DNA of 64,000 bases, taken from Sphingomonadaceae bacterium. GTDB taxonomy: Bacteria > Pseudomonadota > Alphaproteobacteria > Sphingomonadales > Sphingomonadaceae. Both the position numbers and the translations under genes were made by a program. Position 1 is the first letter of the stretch. The number at the start of each line of letters is the position of its first letter. Positions 46,686-56,007 of the stretch are shown piece by piece. The stretch is taken from assembly GCA_025056155.1 (NCBI GenBank), contig JANWWL010000001.1, positions 124,001 through 188,000 on the forward strand. The letters are read 5' to 3'. The notes below the pieces were generated by a model. The model searched no databases. It was not told the DNA's origin and saw only the letters and a list, made by a program, of their open reading frames with translations.

Positions 46686-49363
46686 ATGCGGTGGCCGAGG
46701 CGCTCGAGCGGGCGGAGCGCCACGCTCCCTATCTCAAGGCGCTCATCCGGCGCGAGGCGGAGGGGGTCGGCCCGCTGGTGGCCGACGGGCGGTTCGACGC
46801 CGCTCTTGCCGCAGCGCTCGGCCGACACGACCCGGCCCGGCCCGGGGCCAGTCTGCGCTCGGCCAAGGCCGGGGTGCATCTGGCCGTCGCGGTGGCCGAC
46901 CTTTCGGGTGCCTGGTCCCTCGAACGGGTGACCGCGGCGCTGTCTCGGGCGGCGGACCAGGCCATCGCGTTCGCGCTTCAAGCTGCCTTTGCCGAACGGG
47001 GCGTGGAGCCCGCAGCGATCCAGGGCCTCGCCGTGCTGGGGCTCGGCAAGCTTGGCAGCCGCGAGCTCAACTTCTCATCCGACGTCGACCTGATCGTGCT
47101 CCACGATCCGGCGGTCCTTCCCTGCCTGCGATCGGAAGAGCCGGACGAGGCCGCCGTGCGGGTCGTCCGTCGCCTGGCGGCGCTCCTTTCCGAGCGCACG
47201 CCCGACGGTTACGTCTGGCGGGTCGACCTCAGGCTGCGGCCCGACCCCGACGCCACGCCGCCGTCGCTGCGCCTGGGCGCGGCCGAAACCTACTATCAAA
47301 GCCAGGCCATGACATGGGAACGTGCGGCCTTCATCCGGGCCCGCGTGGTGGCGGGGGATCGTGCGCTCGGCGAACGCTTCCTGGCGGCGATCCGCCCGTT
47401 CGTGTGGCGCCGCAGCCTGGACTATTCCGCGCTCGCCGAGATCCGCGAGGTGAGCTTCCGGATCCGCGACCATCATGGCGACGTGGAACGCTTCGGTCCC
47501 GGCTTCGACCTGAAGCGAGGGCGAGGCGGCATCCGCGAAATCGAGTTCTTCGCCCAGGCCCACCAGCTGATCTTCGGCGGCCGCGAGCCGGCCCTGCAAG
47601 CGCCGGCAACCTTGGATGCCTTGGCGGCTCTCGCCGCTCATGGCCGCATCACGGCCGTCGACGCCCAGGCGCTGGCGGCGGCCTATCGCTGGCTGCGGAC
47701 CCTGGAGCATCGGCTGCAGATGCGGGCCGACCAGCAGACGCACGCCATTCCGAAGCCTGCAGCGGAGCGCCGCGCGCTGGCGGGGCTGCTGGGCGTGGCC
47801 CAATGGCGCGAGGTGGCGCGGCGGACCGAGCCGCACCTGCGCCGCGTGGCCCGCCGGTACGACCGCCTGCTGGCCGGAACCGAACCCCAAGAGCGGGCGG
47901 AGCGGGTGCCGGCCGAGCCGTCGGACGTCGAGCGTTGGGCGCAGGCCGAACGCCTGGCCGACCCAGAGCTCTTCGCCAGGTCGGTGGCGGCCTGGCGGAG
48001 CGGACGGCCGCGTTCGCTCCGCGCTCCGGAAGCCGTGATGGCCTTCGAGGCGGTTCTGCCCCAGCTCGCCCGGGCGGTGGGCCGCGGTCGGCATGGCCGG
48101 GCGGGGCTGGTGCGCCTCGATTCGTTCATTCAGGCGCTGCCCTCCGGCGTGCAGTTCTGGCGGCTGCTCTTGGCCCATCCCCCGCTGGCGCGCACCCTGG
48201 CCCGCCTGCTGGGGGAAACCCCCGTACTGGCCGACCAGCTGGCGCGCCGGCCCGAGCTGATCGACGTCGTCATCGATCCGCCGCCGCCGTTGGCGGACGT
48301 TGCGGCCGCCTTGGCCGAGCTGCCGCCGGCCCCGGCCTCTGGTGAACCCCTCGAACCCCTGCTCGACCGGGTCCGTCGCTGGTCGGCCGAGCGGCGGTTC
48401 CGACTGGGGCTCGATCTCATCGAGGGACGACGACGGCCGCTCGAGGTCGCCCGCGAGCTCTCCTTGATGGCCGAGGCGGCCGTGGTGCGCCTTCTGGAGG
48501 CCGTGACCCATGCGTTCGTGGCGCGTCACGGCCGCGTGCCGCGAAGCGAGCTCGTGGTGCTGGGGCTCGGACGGCTGGGTGGCCAGGCGCTCACCCCCCA
48601 GTCCGATCTCGACCTCGTGCTGGTGTTCACGGGCGACTTTCGGGCGACGTCCGACGGGCCGCAGCCGCTGGGCGCTTCGGTCTACTTCAATCGTCTGGGG
48701 CAGCGCCTGGTCGCCGCGCTCTCGGCCCCCACGGCCGAGGGGCCGCTGTATGCGGTGGACACGCGGCTCAGGCCTCAGGGCGCGCAGGGGCTGTTGGTGG
48801 TGAGCCTCGAGAGCTTCGAAGCCTACCAGCGCGACGAGGCCGAGACCTGGGAGACGATGGCGCTCACGCGGGCGCGGGCGATCGCGGGCGCGCCGTGGGC
48901 CCGCGACGAAGTGGAGGCCGCGCTCGCGCGGTTGCTCACGCGCCCGCGCGACCCGGCCGAGCTCAGGGCGCGCGCACTCGACATGCGCCGCTACATGGAA
49001 GCCCACAAACCCGCGGCCGGCCCATGGGACGTGAAGCTCGTGAAGGGCGGGCTGGTCGACATCGAGTTCATCGTGGCGGTGCGCGCCCTGGCGTCGGGCC
49101 GGCGCGTGTCGCCCGACCTCGACCGGGCCACGGCCGAGGTCGCGCCCGAGCTTCGCGCCCCGCACGCGTTCCTCATGGGGCTTCTGGTGTTGCTGAGACT
49201 TGTGCTCCCGGCGGACCGGACCGCCCGGCCCGATCGCGCTGCGCTCGAGCTGTTGGTGCGCGGGTGCGGCAAGAAGGGTGTCCGGGACCTCAAGGCCGAG
49301 CTGGACCAGGCCCGGCGGGCCGTGCTTGAGGCGTGGGGGGAAACCTTCGGCGTGCGGCGATAG
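46682..49363 (+). CDS. glnE: Glutamine synthetase adenylyltransferase / deadenylase
   Basis: Bifunctional regulator that adds or removes AMP on glutamine synthetase in response to PII and glutamine. 893 aa, somewhat shorter than the 940-990 usual. Two nucleotidyltransferase domains: the N-terminal (deadenylase) GSRELNFSSDVDLIVLHD near residue 125, and the C-terminal GGQALTPQSDLDLVLVFTGD near residue 640. Each is followed by a helical bundle (GRGGIREIEFFAQAHQL and VKGGLVDIEFIVAVRAL). GTG start overlaps the panC stop. Confidence 0.96.
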   Translation: MNAVAEALERAERHAPYLKALIRREAEGVGPLVADGRFDAALAAALGRHDPARPGASLRSAKAGVHLAVAVADLSGAWSLERVTAALSRAADQAIAFALQAAFAERGVEPAAIQGLAVLGLGKLGSRELNFSSDVDLIVLHDPAVLPCLRSEEPDEAAVRVVRRLAALLSERTPDGYVWRVDLRLRPDPDATPPSLRLGAAETYYQSQAMTWERAAFIRARVVAGDRALGERFLAAIRPFVWRRSLDYSALAEIREVSFRIRDHHGDVERFGPGFDLKRGRGGIREIEFFAQAHQLIFGGREPALQAPATLDALAALAAHGRITAVDAQALAAAYRWLRTLEHRLQMRADQQTHAIPKPAAERRALAGLLGVAQWREVARRTEPHLRRVARRYDRLLAGTEPQERAERVPAEPSDVERWAQAERLADPELFARSVAAWRSGRPRSLRAPEAVMAFEAVLPQLARAVGRGRHGRAGLVRLDSFIQALPSGVQFWRLLLAHPPLARTLARLLGETPVLADQLARRPELIDVVIDPPPPLADVAAALAELPPAPASGEPLEPLLDRVRRWSAERRFRLGLDLIEGRRRPLEVARELSLMAEAAVVRLLEAVTHAFVARHGRVPRSELVVLGLGRLGGQALTPQSDLDLVLVFTGDFRATSDGPQPLGASVYFNRLGQRLVAALSAPTAEGPLYAVDTRLRPQGAQGLLVVSLESFEAYQRDEAETWETMALTRARAIAGAPWARDEVEAALARLLTRPRDPAELRARALDMRRYMEAHKPAAGPWDVKLVKGGLVDIEFIVAVRALASGRRVSPDLDRATAEVAPELRAPHAFLMGLLVLLRLVLPADRTARPDRAALELLVRGCGKKGVRDLKAELDQARRAVLEAWGETFGVRR

Positions 49364-49374
49364 AGGAGGATGGC

Positions 49375-49836
49375 ATGACGGAACCTGGAAGCCCGGCCCC
49401 CGACTTCGAGCTCGAAACCCCGGATGGCCCAGTGCGGCTGGCCGACTTCGCGGGGCGGAAGCTGGTCCTCTACTTTTACCCCAAGGACGACACGCCGGGG
49501 TGCACCACCGAGGCCATCGACTTCTCGCGACTGGCGGACCGCTTCGCGGCCGCCGACACGACCGTCGTCGGAGTGTCGAAGGACAGCGTCGAGTCGCACC
49601 GGAAGTTTGCCGCCAAGCACGACCTGACCGTGCGGCTGGCGAGCGATCCCGAAGGAAGGGTGGTCGAGGCCTATGGCGCGTGGGTCGAGAAGTCGATGTA
49701 CGGCAAGAAATACATGGGCATCGACCGCTCGACCTTCCTGATCGGCCGCGACGGCCGGATCGCGCAGGTCTGGCGCAAGGTGTCGGTGAAGGGGCATGCC
49801 GAGGCGGTGCTGAAGGCCGCCGAGGCCCTGGCCTGA
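49375..49836 (+). CDS. bcp: Thioredoxin-dependent peroxiredoxin (Bcp/PrxQ)
   Basis: Reduces H2O2 and organic hydroperoxides; cytoplasmic. 153 aa. The peroxidatic Cys is in YPKDDTPGCTTEAIDF; there is no Cys five residues later, so it is the one-Cys-like (or atypical) form. WVEKSMYGKKYMGIDRSTFL is the usual C-terminal block. The start has AGAGGAGG upstream. It follows glnE by 11 bp and may share its transcript. Confidence 0.95.
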   Translation: MTEPGSPAPDFELETPDGPVRLADFAGRKLVLYFYPKDDTPGCTTEAIDFSRLADRFAAADTTVVGVSKDSVESHRKFAAKHDLTVRLASDPEGRVVEAYGAWVEKSMYGKKYMGIDRSTFLIGRDGRIAQVWRKVSVKGHAEAVLKAAEALA

Positions 49837-50148
49837 GCCACCGGGCGCTGCGGCCGACCCCAACGCGCTGCTGGCCCCGGCGGCCGGTGGCCGACCGTCG
49901 GAAACGGGCCGGTGCAGCGGGACCGAGCGCTACCGCTGGGATGATTCGCCCACCCGCCGGCCGCTGACCGACCGGGCTGGCGCCGATCGCCCCTCAACGC
50001 TTCGCCGCAGGACCAAGCCGGTTGGCCGATCCGCTCCGTTCCGGAGGGTTGGCCATCCGTTTCGGGCGCGCTGAAGGAGATTTGGAGCCTCAGCCCGCTG
50101 GGGGGTCGAGGGGCCCAGGGTCAGGACGGGGGGTTACAAGGTCGCGCG
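49837..50148. other. Intergenic region between bcp and the M23 peptidase gene
   Basis: About 310 bp of GC-rich sequence. No ORF with coding character, tRNA or clear hairpin was found. A TTACAA at 50134-50139 lies 9 nt before the M23 ATG and could be a -10 box, but no matching -35 is seen. Confidence 0.6.
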
Positions 50149-51288
50149 ATGCAAGCCGCTTTCAGCGCCGTCACGCGCGGATTGGCGTCGCTCGCTCACC
50201 GCTGGCCCGAATGGCATCTGGAGCTGCGTTCCGAGCAACGCAGCCTCCGCATCAGGGTCGGAGCGGGGGCGCAGATGGCGGGATTGGCGACGACGGTGTT
50301 GGTGGCGGGCTTCGTGGGCTTGGGCTCGGCGAAACTGGTGGCCGACGAGGCGCGGGAGGACGAGGCGACCCGGGCGCAGGTGGCGCGGATGGCCGCCCAG
50401 GTCGAAGCGTTGAAAGCCGGGACGGCGGCGCTCGAGGGTCAGGTCCGCTCGACGGTCGAGCGAATCGAGGCGCGGCAGCGGTTCCTCGACGCACTGCTCA
50501 CGGGAAAGGCCCGGGGGCGTGAGCTGGCGGAGCTGATCCCGCCGGCAGGGCGGGCCCGCGTGTCGGGTGATGCGGCGCGCGAAGCGGGCGTGCTGGCGCC
50601 CTTCGCCCGGCTCGAGGCCCAGCAGCTGGCGCTGGTGGACAAGGCGGCCGCCACGGCCGAGACGCGACTTAAGGACCTTCAGGCCCTGCTGCGGCGTCTG
50701 GGCCTCGACCAAGAGCGGTTCCTAGCCTTGAGCATGCCCCGCATCGGGGTCGGGGGCCCGTTCGTGCCCGCCGCCGCGGTCGGCCCCGATCCGCGGTTCG
50801 CCGAGCTTTACGTCAGCTGGCAGCGCCTGGAGCAGCTCGAGGAGGCGCTGGCGTCCATCCCGGCCTTCCTGCCGGTGGAGCGGTTCACGCTGACCTCGGG
50901 TTTCGGCTTTCGCTTCGACCCCTTCTCCGGAACGGGAGCCCAGCATCTGGGCGTGGACTTGGCGGGCGCGCATGGCGAACCCATCCGGGCGGCGGCGGCG
51001 GGCACGGTGGTGCGGGCCGAGCGGTTCGGAGCCTATGGGCTCACCGTGGACGTCGACCACGGGCGCGGGTTCCTGACGCGCTACGCCCACCTGTCGCGGA
51101 TCGACGTGCGGCTGGGCGACCGGGTGGCGATGGGCCAGCGCATCGGTGCGATGGGCTCGACGGGCCGGTCGACGGGAACCCATCTGCACTACGAAATCCG
51201 CGTGGACGGACGGCCGGTCAACCCGCGGCCGTTCCTCGATTCCTCGCGCTACATCCTGGCCGCGCAAGGTTCGGACCCCGGTCTTTAG
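50149..51288 (+). CDS. M23-family metallopeptidase (LytM type), membrane-anchored
   Basis: Peptidoglycan endopeptidase or EnvC-like activator in the periplasm. 379 aa: cytoplasmic N-terminus, one membrane segment (GLATTVLVAGFVGLGSA, about 45-61), coiled-coil (ATRAQVARMAAQVEALKAGT onward), then the LytM domain. Zinc ligands are present in HLGVDLAGAHG and THLHYEIRVDG; the fold blocks LTSGFGFRFDPFSG and YAHLSRIDVRLGDRV are complete, so it is probably catalytically active. Resembles the alphaproteobacterial DipM/LdpF-like cell-shape peptidases only at domain level. Confidence 0.9.
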   Translation: MQAAFSAVTRGLASLAHRWPEWHLELRSEQRSLRIRVGAGAQMAGLATTVLVAGFVGLGSAKLVADEAREDEATRAQVARMAAQVEALKAGTAALEGQVRSTVERIEARQRFLDALLTGKARGRELAELIPPAGRARVSGDAAREAGVLAPFARLEAQQLALVDKAAATAETRLKDLQALLRRLGLDQERFLALSMPRIGVGGPFVPAAAVGPDPRFAELYVSWQRLEQLEEALASIPAFLPVERFTLTSGFGFRFDPFSGTGAQHLGVDLAGAHGEPIRAAAAGTVVRAERFGAYGLTVDVDHGRGFLTRYAHLSRIDVRLGDRVAMGQRIGAMGSTGRSTGTHLHYEIRVDGRPVNPRPFLDSSRYILAAQGSDPGL

Positions 51289-51352
51289 GGCCGGCCCAGA
51301 CGCGGGCAGGCGCGCCGCTCGGTTTCCCCTGCCTTCGGGACCGCCGTCGGAG

Positions 51353-51388
51353 CTATGAAGAACGCGCGCCGAGCGCCATGCCGCTCAT
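51353..51388 (-). CDS. Candidate 11-residue micro-ORF with strong Shine-Dalgarno
   Basis: On the minus strand AGGAGG (51400-51395), 6 nt, ATG at 51388, then MSGMALGARSS and stop. It lies about 100 bp after the stop of the sigma-54 activator gene. It might be a tiny peptide, a remnant of a lost gene, or chance; only the ribosome-binding site is remarkable. Confidence 0.25.
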   Translation of the reverse strand: MSGMALGARSS

Positions 51389-51486
51389 GGCGCCCCTCCT
51401 TGCTCCGCTCCGGATCGTCTTCCGAGCTCTCGGGAGCGCGTTCTTGAGAAAGGTGGGCCGCAGCCCTTGGCGCCTCGCGGGAGCCG

Positions 51487-52572
51487 TCAGGCGTTGCCGG
51501 CGGGCGGACCGTCGGACAGGCCCAGCCTGCGGATCCGATCGATCAGGGTGGTGCGCTTCATGCCCAACAACCGCGCGGACCGCGCCACGGTTCCCCCCGT
51601 GGCGTCGAGCGCCTGGCGGATGATGGCCGCTTCCGCCTCGGCCAGCAGGGCTTTGAGGACGACCGGGCGCAGCTCGGCCGCGGGCTTGAGCGGCGGATCG
51701 TGCGGCAGGCGAAGGGGGTGCGCCGGGTCGGGCGGGGTGGTGAGCCAAGCGTCGACGGTCCGGCGGCGCGGTGCGAGGAAGCGGCAGACGGCCTCTGCGT
51801 CCAGCCGCCGGACGCCGTAGGCGACGGCCCGGTCGACCAGGTTGCGCAACTCGCGCACGTTGCCGGGCCAGGGGTGGGCCCGAAGGGCGGCATGGCCGTC
51901 TTCGGCGAGTTCCAGCGCGGCCCCGCGCCAGGCGGCGAAATGGGCGACGAGGGCGGGAATGTCGTCCGGACGGGCGGCGAGGGGCGGCACGTCGAGGCAG
52001 ACGACCGCCAGGCGCCAGAAGAGATCGGCCCGGAAGCGGCCGTCGGCCACCATCTGGTCGAGGTCGCGGTGGGTGGCGGCCACCACCCGCACGTCCACCC
52101 GGATCGACCGGTGACCGCCCAACCGTTCCACTTCCCCCGTTTCCAGCACGCGCAGGAGCTTCACCTGCAAGGCCGGCGGCAGTTCGGCGATTTCGTCGAG
52201 AAACAGCGTACCGCCGTTTGCGGCCTCGATCCGTCCAGCCCTCGGGCGCGTGGCGCCGGTGTAGGCGCCTGTCTCGGTGCCGAACAGTTCGCTTTCGGCA
52301 AGGTCGGCAGGGATCGCCCCGCAGTTGATGGCGACGAACCGCCCAGTGCGCCCCGAGGCCGCGTGGAGCGCTCGTGCGACGTTTTCCTTGCCCGCCCCTG
52401 TGGGGCCGGTGATCAGCACGGTCGCGCACGAGGGGGCCACCTGCGCGACGTCGGCCCTGAGCCGTGCGATCGCCGCGCTGCCGCCCACCAAGAGGTCATG
52501 CAGCGCCGCCAGTGCGGGGCGCGGGCGCCCGGGCGGCGATGATGCCCGTGTCACCTGGCGCGGTTGCCGCAT
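51487..52572 (-). CDS. Sigma-54-dependent activator lacking a receiver domain
   Basis: Bacterial enhancer-binding protein, 361 aa. A short N-terminal extension of about 25 residues replaces the usual sensory/receiver domain. AAA+ domain with Walker A GPTGAGKE (56-63), the sigma-54-contacting loop GAYTGA (102-107; GAFTGA variant), Walker [13 protein letters not shown], and [11 protein letters not shown]-terminal Fis-type HTH follows ([34 protein letters not shown]). The HTH resembles FlbD/NtrC-type activators, and control must come by level or partner, as no phospho-acceptor exists. A sigma-54 promoter is found 3.4 kb away at 55992. Confidence 0.9.
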   Translation of the reverse strand: MRQPRQVTRASSPPGRPRPALAALHDLLVGGSAAIARLRADVAQVAPSCATVLITGPTGAGKENVARALHAASGRTGRFVAINCGAIPADLAESELFGTETGAYTGATRPRAGRIEAANGGTLFLDEIAELPPALQVKLLRVLETGEVERLGGHRSIRVDVRVVAATHRDLDQMVADGRFRADLFWRLAVVCLDVPPLAARPDDIPALVAHFAAWRGAALELAEDGHAALRAHPWPGNVRELRNLVDRAVAYGVRRLDAEAVCRFLAPRRRTVDAWLTTPPDPAHPLRLPHDPPLKPAAELRPVVLKALLAEAEAAIIRQALDATGGTVARSARLLGMKRTTLIDRIRRLGLSDGPPAGNA

Positions 52573-53144
52573 GCGCGCGGAGCGAGCTTGCCCGGCCCGC
52601 CGCTGGCCGGATCGCCGCTCGCGGATGCTGCGCGCGCAGGGCGAGGTGGCACCACCTCGATCTCTGGCCCTCCAGCCCCGCACGGTTGCGGCGCGCGCGG
52701 AGAGGGGAGGCCCGTAGACAAGGGGTTGCTTCGCGGGAACGGGTGGTCGCCACGGCGGCGGGCGGCCGGGGGGTGCCCGAACCGCACCGGGCGATCCGGC
52801 CTGTCCTCACGCCTGGTGCCCACCGTCGTCGTGCCCACGCTCGTCCCCTCCGCGACCGGCACCCTGGGGGGTTGCCGGGCCGCCCGCCCGGCAGCGCGGC
52901 CTCGGCCCTCGAGCCCGTCCCGGCGGGCGATCCTCCGGGAAGGCGGGGTGCCGTGGGGGCGAGTTGACCTTTGCGCGCGTGAACCGCATGGCGACCCGCG
53001 CCCCCCGGGTGTCCGTAGCGGGGTCGGGCTGGAGGTGGGCCGGAAACCGGACCGAAACGGACGGGAGGGTGGGACCGAAACGTCGGCCGCGGCTCCTGGG
53101 AGCGGTTAAATGGACGGCAGAACAATAGGTTGGGAAGTCCGGGG
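52573..53144. other. Long divergent intergenic region with dyad and direct repeat
   Basis: About 570 bp between two divergent regulators. It holds the dyad CGAGGTGG-CA-CCACCTCG (52642-52659), 70 bp before the activator start, and GGACCGAAACG twice (53049-53059 and 53072-53082), about 70-95 bp before the winged-helix gene. A TTGACC occurs at 52964 without a good -10 box. No convincing gene was found. Confidence 0.6.
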
Positions 53145-53972
53145 GTGACCGGTTCAAGTTCCTCCGGAGCGGCCGCATCGGAACGCAACTTCGGGCCCCT
53201 CGTGCTGCTGGGGGGGGTGGCGGACCGCCTTCCCCCCATCAGCCCCGACTGCCGCGTGCGCCACTTCCGGGCCGACGCGGCCGCCCCCGATGCCGACGTG
53301 CTGATCGTGGATGCAGCCCATGCCGACCCCGACCTGCTGAGCTGGCTGGCGCAGCCCGAGCAGGCCGACCTGCCGGTGATCGTGCTGGCCGACGCCGACA
53401 GCGCCGACCGCGTCGGGGGTCTCCTGGGGGCCCGGATTGCGGCGTTCCTCGCCCCCGACTGCTCGTCCGACGAGCTCGACCGCGCCATCCGCCAGGCGCT
53501 GCGCCGCGATGGCGTGGCCGACGTGAGCCGCCTGCTCGCCGACCGGCTGGAGGCCTTGCGGCGCGAAGCCGAACGGATGGCCGCGATCGTCGACGAGCTG
53601 ACGGCCGAGGCCAACCTGGCGGTCCGTCGGCCGGTCGATGCGCCGCGGATCCGGGCGCACATCAAAGCGCGGCGCCTGCGGGAGCGGTTCTTCGACCCGG
53701 GGCTGTTCGCCGATCCGGCCTGGGACATTCTGCTCGATCTGGCCGCAGCGCGCCTTGAGGGCCGCGAAGTGTCGGTGTCGTCGCTGTGCATCGCCGCGGC
53801 CGTGCCCACCACCACGGCGCTGCGCTGGATCAAGGCGATGGTCGATCGCGGCCTGCTGGAGCGCGCGCCCGACCCGGACGACGCCCGGCGCGCCTTCATC
53901 CGCCTGGCCCCCGCCACCGCCCGACGGATGGAAGAATGCCTCGAGGCGGTGTTCAACGTGCCGGGCTTGTAA
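53145..53972 (+). CDS. Winged-helix (MarR-like) regulator with receiver-like N-terminal domain
   Basis: 275 aa. Residues 15-110 look like an alternating beta/alpha domain (VLLGGVADRL, ADVLIVDAAHADPDLLSWL, LPVIVLADADSADRV, IAAFLAPDCSSDEL), similar in layout to a response-regulator receiver but without a clear acidic pocket and Lys. A helical linker leads to a winged helix: DILLDLAAARLEGREVSVSS, AAVPTTTALRWIKAMVDRGL, and the wing RAPDPDDARRAFIRL. GTG at 53145 has GGAAG upstream; a TTG at 53130 is in frame. Divergent from the sigma-54 activator. Target genes unknown. Confidence 0.75.
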   Translation: MTGSSSSGAAASERNFGPLVLLGGVADRLPPISPDCRVRHFRADAAAPDADVLIVDAAHADPDLLSWLAQPEQADLPVIVLADADSADRVGGLLGARIAAFLAPDCSSDELDRAIRQALRRDGVADVSRLLADRLEALRREAERMAAIVDELTAEANLAVRRPVDAPRIRAHIKARRLRERFFDPGLFADPAWDILLDLAAARLEGREVSVSSLCIAAAVPTTTALRWIKAMVDRGLLERAPDPDDARRAFIRLAPATARRMEECLEAVFNVPGL

Positions 53973-54022
53973 GGACGGGGCCCGTCGGGCAGGACGCCCA
54001 TCACGATCGCCGACGGTTTGCC

Positions 54023-55333
54023 ATGCGCCACATCGCCATCGTGGGTTCGGGCCCGGCGGGCTTCTATGCCGCCGAAGCGGCCCTCAAGGCCCTGGGTCCC
54101 GACGCGCGCGTGGACATCCTGGACCGGCTGCCCACCCCCTATGGCCTCGTGCGGGCCGGGGTCGCCCCCGACCATCAGTCGATCAAGGAGGTCGTCCGCC
54201 GCTACGAAGCGGTCGCCCTCGACCCCCGGGTGCGGTTCGTCGGCCTGGTGGATGTCGGCGTCGACGTGACCGTCGACGAGCTTCTTTCGTGCTTCGACGA
54301 CGTGATCCTCGCCACCGGCGCCCCACGCGACCGGCGGCTGGGCATCCCGGGGGAGGATCTGCCGGGTGTGGTGGGCTCTGCCGCCTTCGTGGGCTGGTAC
54401 AACGGTCATCCCGACTTTCGCGACCTCGCCCCACCGCTCGACCATCCCACGGTCGTCGTCATCGGCAACGGGAACGTCGCCATCGACTGCGCCCGCATCC
54501 TGGCCCGAACGCCCGACGAGCTGGCCTCGTCCGACATCGCCCAGCATGCGCTCGAGGCCTTGCGAAAGGCCCAAGTGCGCACGATCCGCCTCGTGGGCCG
54601 GCGGGGGCCCCACCAGGTGAGCTTCACCTTGAAGGAGCTGGGCGAACTCGGCGAGCTGGACCGCGCGACCCCGTGGGTCGAGGCAGCCGACTTCCCCCCG
54701 CCCGAGGCCGACCTTGCGCTCGAGCCAGGTCAGCGGCGGGTCGTGGAGGTGTTGCGCCGTTTCGCGGCGACCGGGCCTGATGGCCGCCGGCCGATCGTGG
54801 TGCGCTTCGACTTCTTCCGCCGCCCCGCGCGTATCCTGGGCCGGGAACGGGTGGAGGCCATCGAAGTGGTGCCGACCCGGCTCGACGAGACGGGGCGCGC
54901 GGTCGACGCGGGGCCGGCCGAAGTGATACCCTGCGGACTCGTGATTTCGGCCATCGGCTATCGCACGGCCCCCATTCCCGGCGTCGCGTTCGACGAACGC
55001 GAAGGCCGGTTCGCCAACGAGGACGGTCGGATCGGCCCGAGGCTCTGGTGCGTGGGCTGGGCCCGGCGTGGTCCTTCGGGCACGATCGGCACGAACCGCA
55101 CCGACGCATTCGCGGTCGTCGAGCGTCTGGCCACCACGCCGTCGGCCGGTCGGCCAGGGCGCGTGGCCTTCGACCGGCTGCTGGTCGCCCGCGGGATCGC
55201 CACCAGCGATTTCGCCGACTGGCGACGGATCGACGCCCTGGAGGTGGCCCGTGCCCGCCCTGGGGCACCACGCGAGAAAGTGGTGGACTTGGGCGAGCTG
55301 CGGCGCGTGGCGCTCGGAGCGCCCGTCGCTTGA
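54023..55333 (+). CDS. Ferredoxin/adrenodoxin-type NADP+ reductase (FprA-like)
   Basis: FAD enzyme passing electrons between NADPH and a ferredoxin, 436 aa. FAD site IVGSGPAGFYAAE near the N-terminus, RLPTPYGLVRAGVAPDHQSIK (adrenodoxin-reductase signature), NADP site VIGNGNVAIDCARIL, and the C-terminal GWARRGPSGTIGTNRTDA. It therefore belongs to the adrenodoxin reductase/FprA family rather than the plant-type FNR. No ferredoxin or P450 gene is nearby. It follows the winged-helix gene by 50 bp. Confidence 0.9.
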   Translation: MRHIAIVGSGPAGFYAAEAALKALGPDARVDILDRLPTPYGLVRAGVAPDHQSIKEVVRRYEAVALDPRVRFVGLVDVGVDVTVDELLSCFDDVILATGAPRDRRLGIPGEDLPGVVGSAAFVGWYNGHPDFRDLAPPLDHPTVVVIGNGNVAIDCARILARTPDELASSDIAQHALEALRKAQVRTIRLVGRRGPHQVSFTLKELGELGELDRATPWVEAADFPPPEADLALEPGQRRVVEVLRRFAATGPDGRRPIVVRFDFFRRPARILGRERVEAIEVVPTRLDETGRAVDAGPAEVIPCGLVISAIGYRTAPIPGVAFDEREGRFANEDGRIGPRLWCVGWARRGPSGTIGTNRTDAFAVVERLATTPSAGRPGRVAFDRLLVARGIATSDFADWRRIDALEVARARPGAPREKVVDLGELRRVALGAPVA

Positions 55334-55369
55334 CCCCACCGGGCCTCGGCCGGTAAGCGGCGGGTGGCC

Positions 55370-55446
55370 CGGGGAGTAGCTCAGCCTGGTAGAGCACTGT
55401 GTTCGGGACGCAGGGGCCGGAGGTTCGAATCCTCTCTCCCCGACCA
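55370..55446 (+). tRNA. tRNA-Pro (CGG)
   Basis: 77-nt tRNA including encoded CCA. Acceptor CGGGGAG/CTCCCCG (7 bp), D stem GCTC/GAGC, anticodon stem CTGTG/CGCAG with loop TTCGGGA (anticodon CGG), T arm GGAGG-TTCGAAT-CCTCT. All four stems pair; the 5' C-G pair and A73 suit proline. It reads codon CCG, frequent in this GC-rich genome. Confidence 0.97.
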
Positions 55447-55902
55447 TCGGTCTCGATGAGGTAGGCGCGGCGCAACCGAGGGTGCGCAGGCTCGTTCGGA
55501 CCGCGCGCGGCGGCGGCGGGCAACGCGAACGCGGCGGCGGCCAGAGTTCCGCGAGAACCCGTTACTGGCTCGCACCACGTTGGCTCGGCGCCACACCGGT
55601 CCGAGGCGCCTCCGCACCTTCGATCGACGGAACGAGCCGGCCGACACGGCCGGACACGCTGGCGGCGACCCCGAACGGGACGGGATGGCCACGACCCATG
55701 GCACGGCGCATGGCCCGTTCCCATGCCGGGGCCCCAGCCCTGCCGACCTCTGAACCTGGCGGTCGTTGGCCGCGCCCGGCGCGGGGTCGGTTTCCATCCC
55801 GAATCCGGCCGGTCCCGCAAGAGATGAAACGATGGGTGTCAAGTGCGCCGACCGAGGGTGGTGAACTTATCCGGCTCAGATAGCTGCGGAAATTCCTGAC
55901 CA

Positions 55903-55955
55903 GTCGGGCGTCGTGTCGAAAGATTTGACAGTCACGCCGCGACACCGCGCCCGAC
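55903..55955. promoter_or_regulatory. Long inverted repeat, probable enhancer-binding site
   Basis: Arms GTCGGGCGTCGTGTCG (55903-55918) and CGACACCGCGCCCGAC (55940-55955) are complementary at 14 of 16 positions, with a 21-bp AT-richer spacer. The centre is about 90 bp before the start site predicted from the sigma-54 promoter, the normal place for an upstream activator site. Confidence 0.6.
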
Positions 55956-55991
55956 GCGGACCTTTTCAATACGTCAGAAGTCCCCGAGGCA

Positions 55992-56007
55992 TGGCATGCC
56001 GTTTGCA
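55992..56007 (+). promoter_or_regulatory. Sigma-54 promoter of the PEP-CTERM gene
   Basis: TGGCATGCCGTTTGCA matches the -24/-12 consensus TGGCACG-N4-TTGCW at 11 of 12 fixed positions with exact spacing. Transcription should start near 56018, about 85 nt before the ATG at 56103. It is the only such site I noticed in an intergenic region of the window. Confidence 0.75.

Noticed and set aside
52496-55447. Minus-strand ORFs containing GERGFEPPAPASRTQ- and REDSNLRPLRP-like peptides
   Set aside because: These are the well-known false peptides produced by translating the reverse strand of a tRNA (here tRNA-Pro at 55370-55446).
55482-55883. ORFs in the region between tRNA-Pro and the PEP-CTERM promoter
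   Set aside because: Arg/Pro/Gly-rich frames open on several strands, without ribosome-binding sites or domain similarity.
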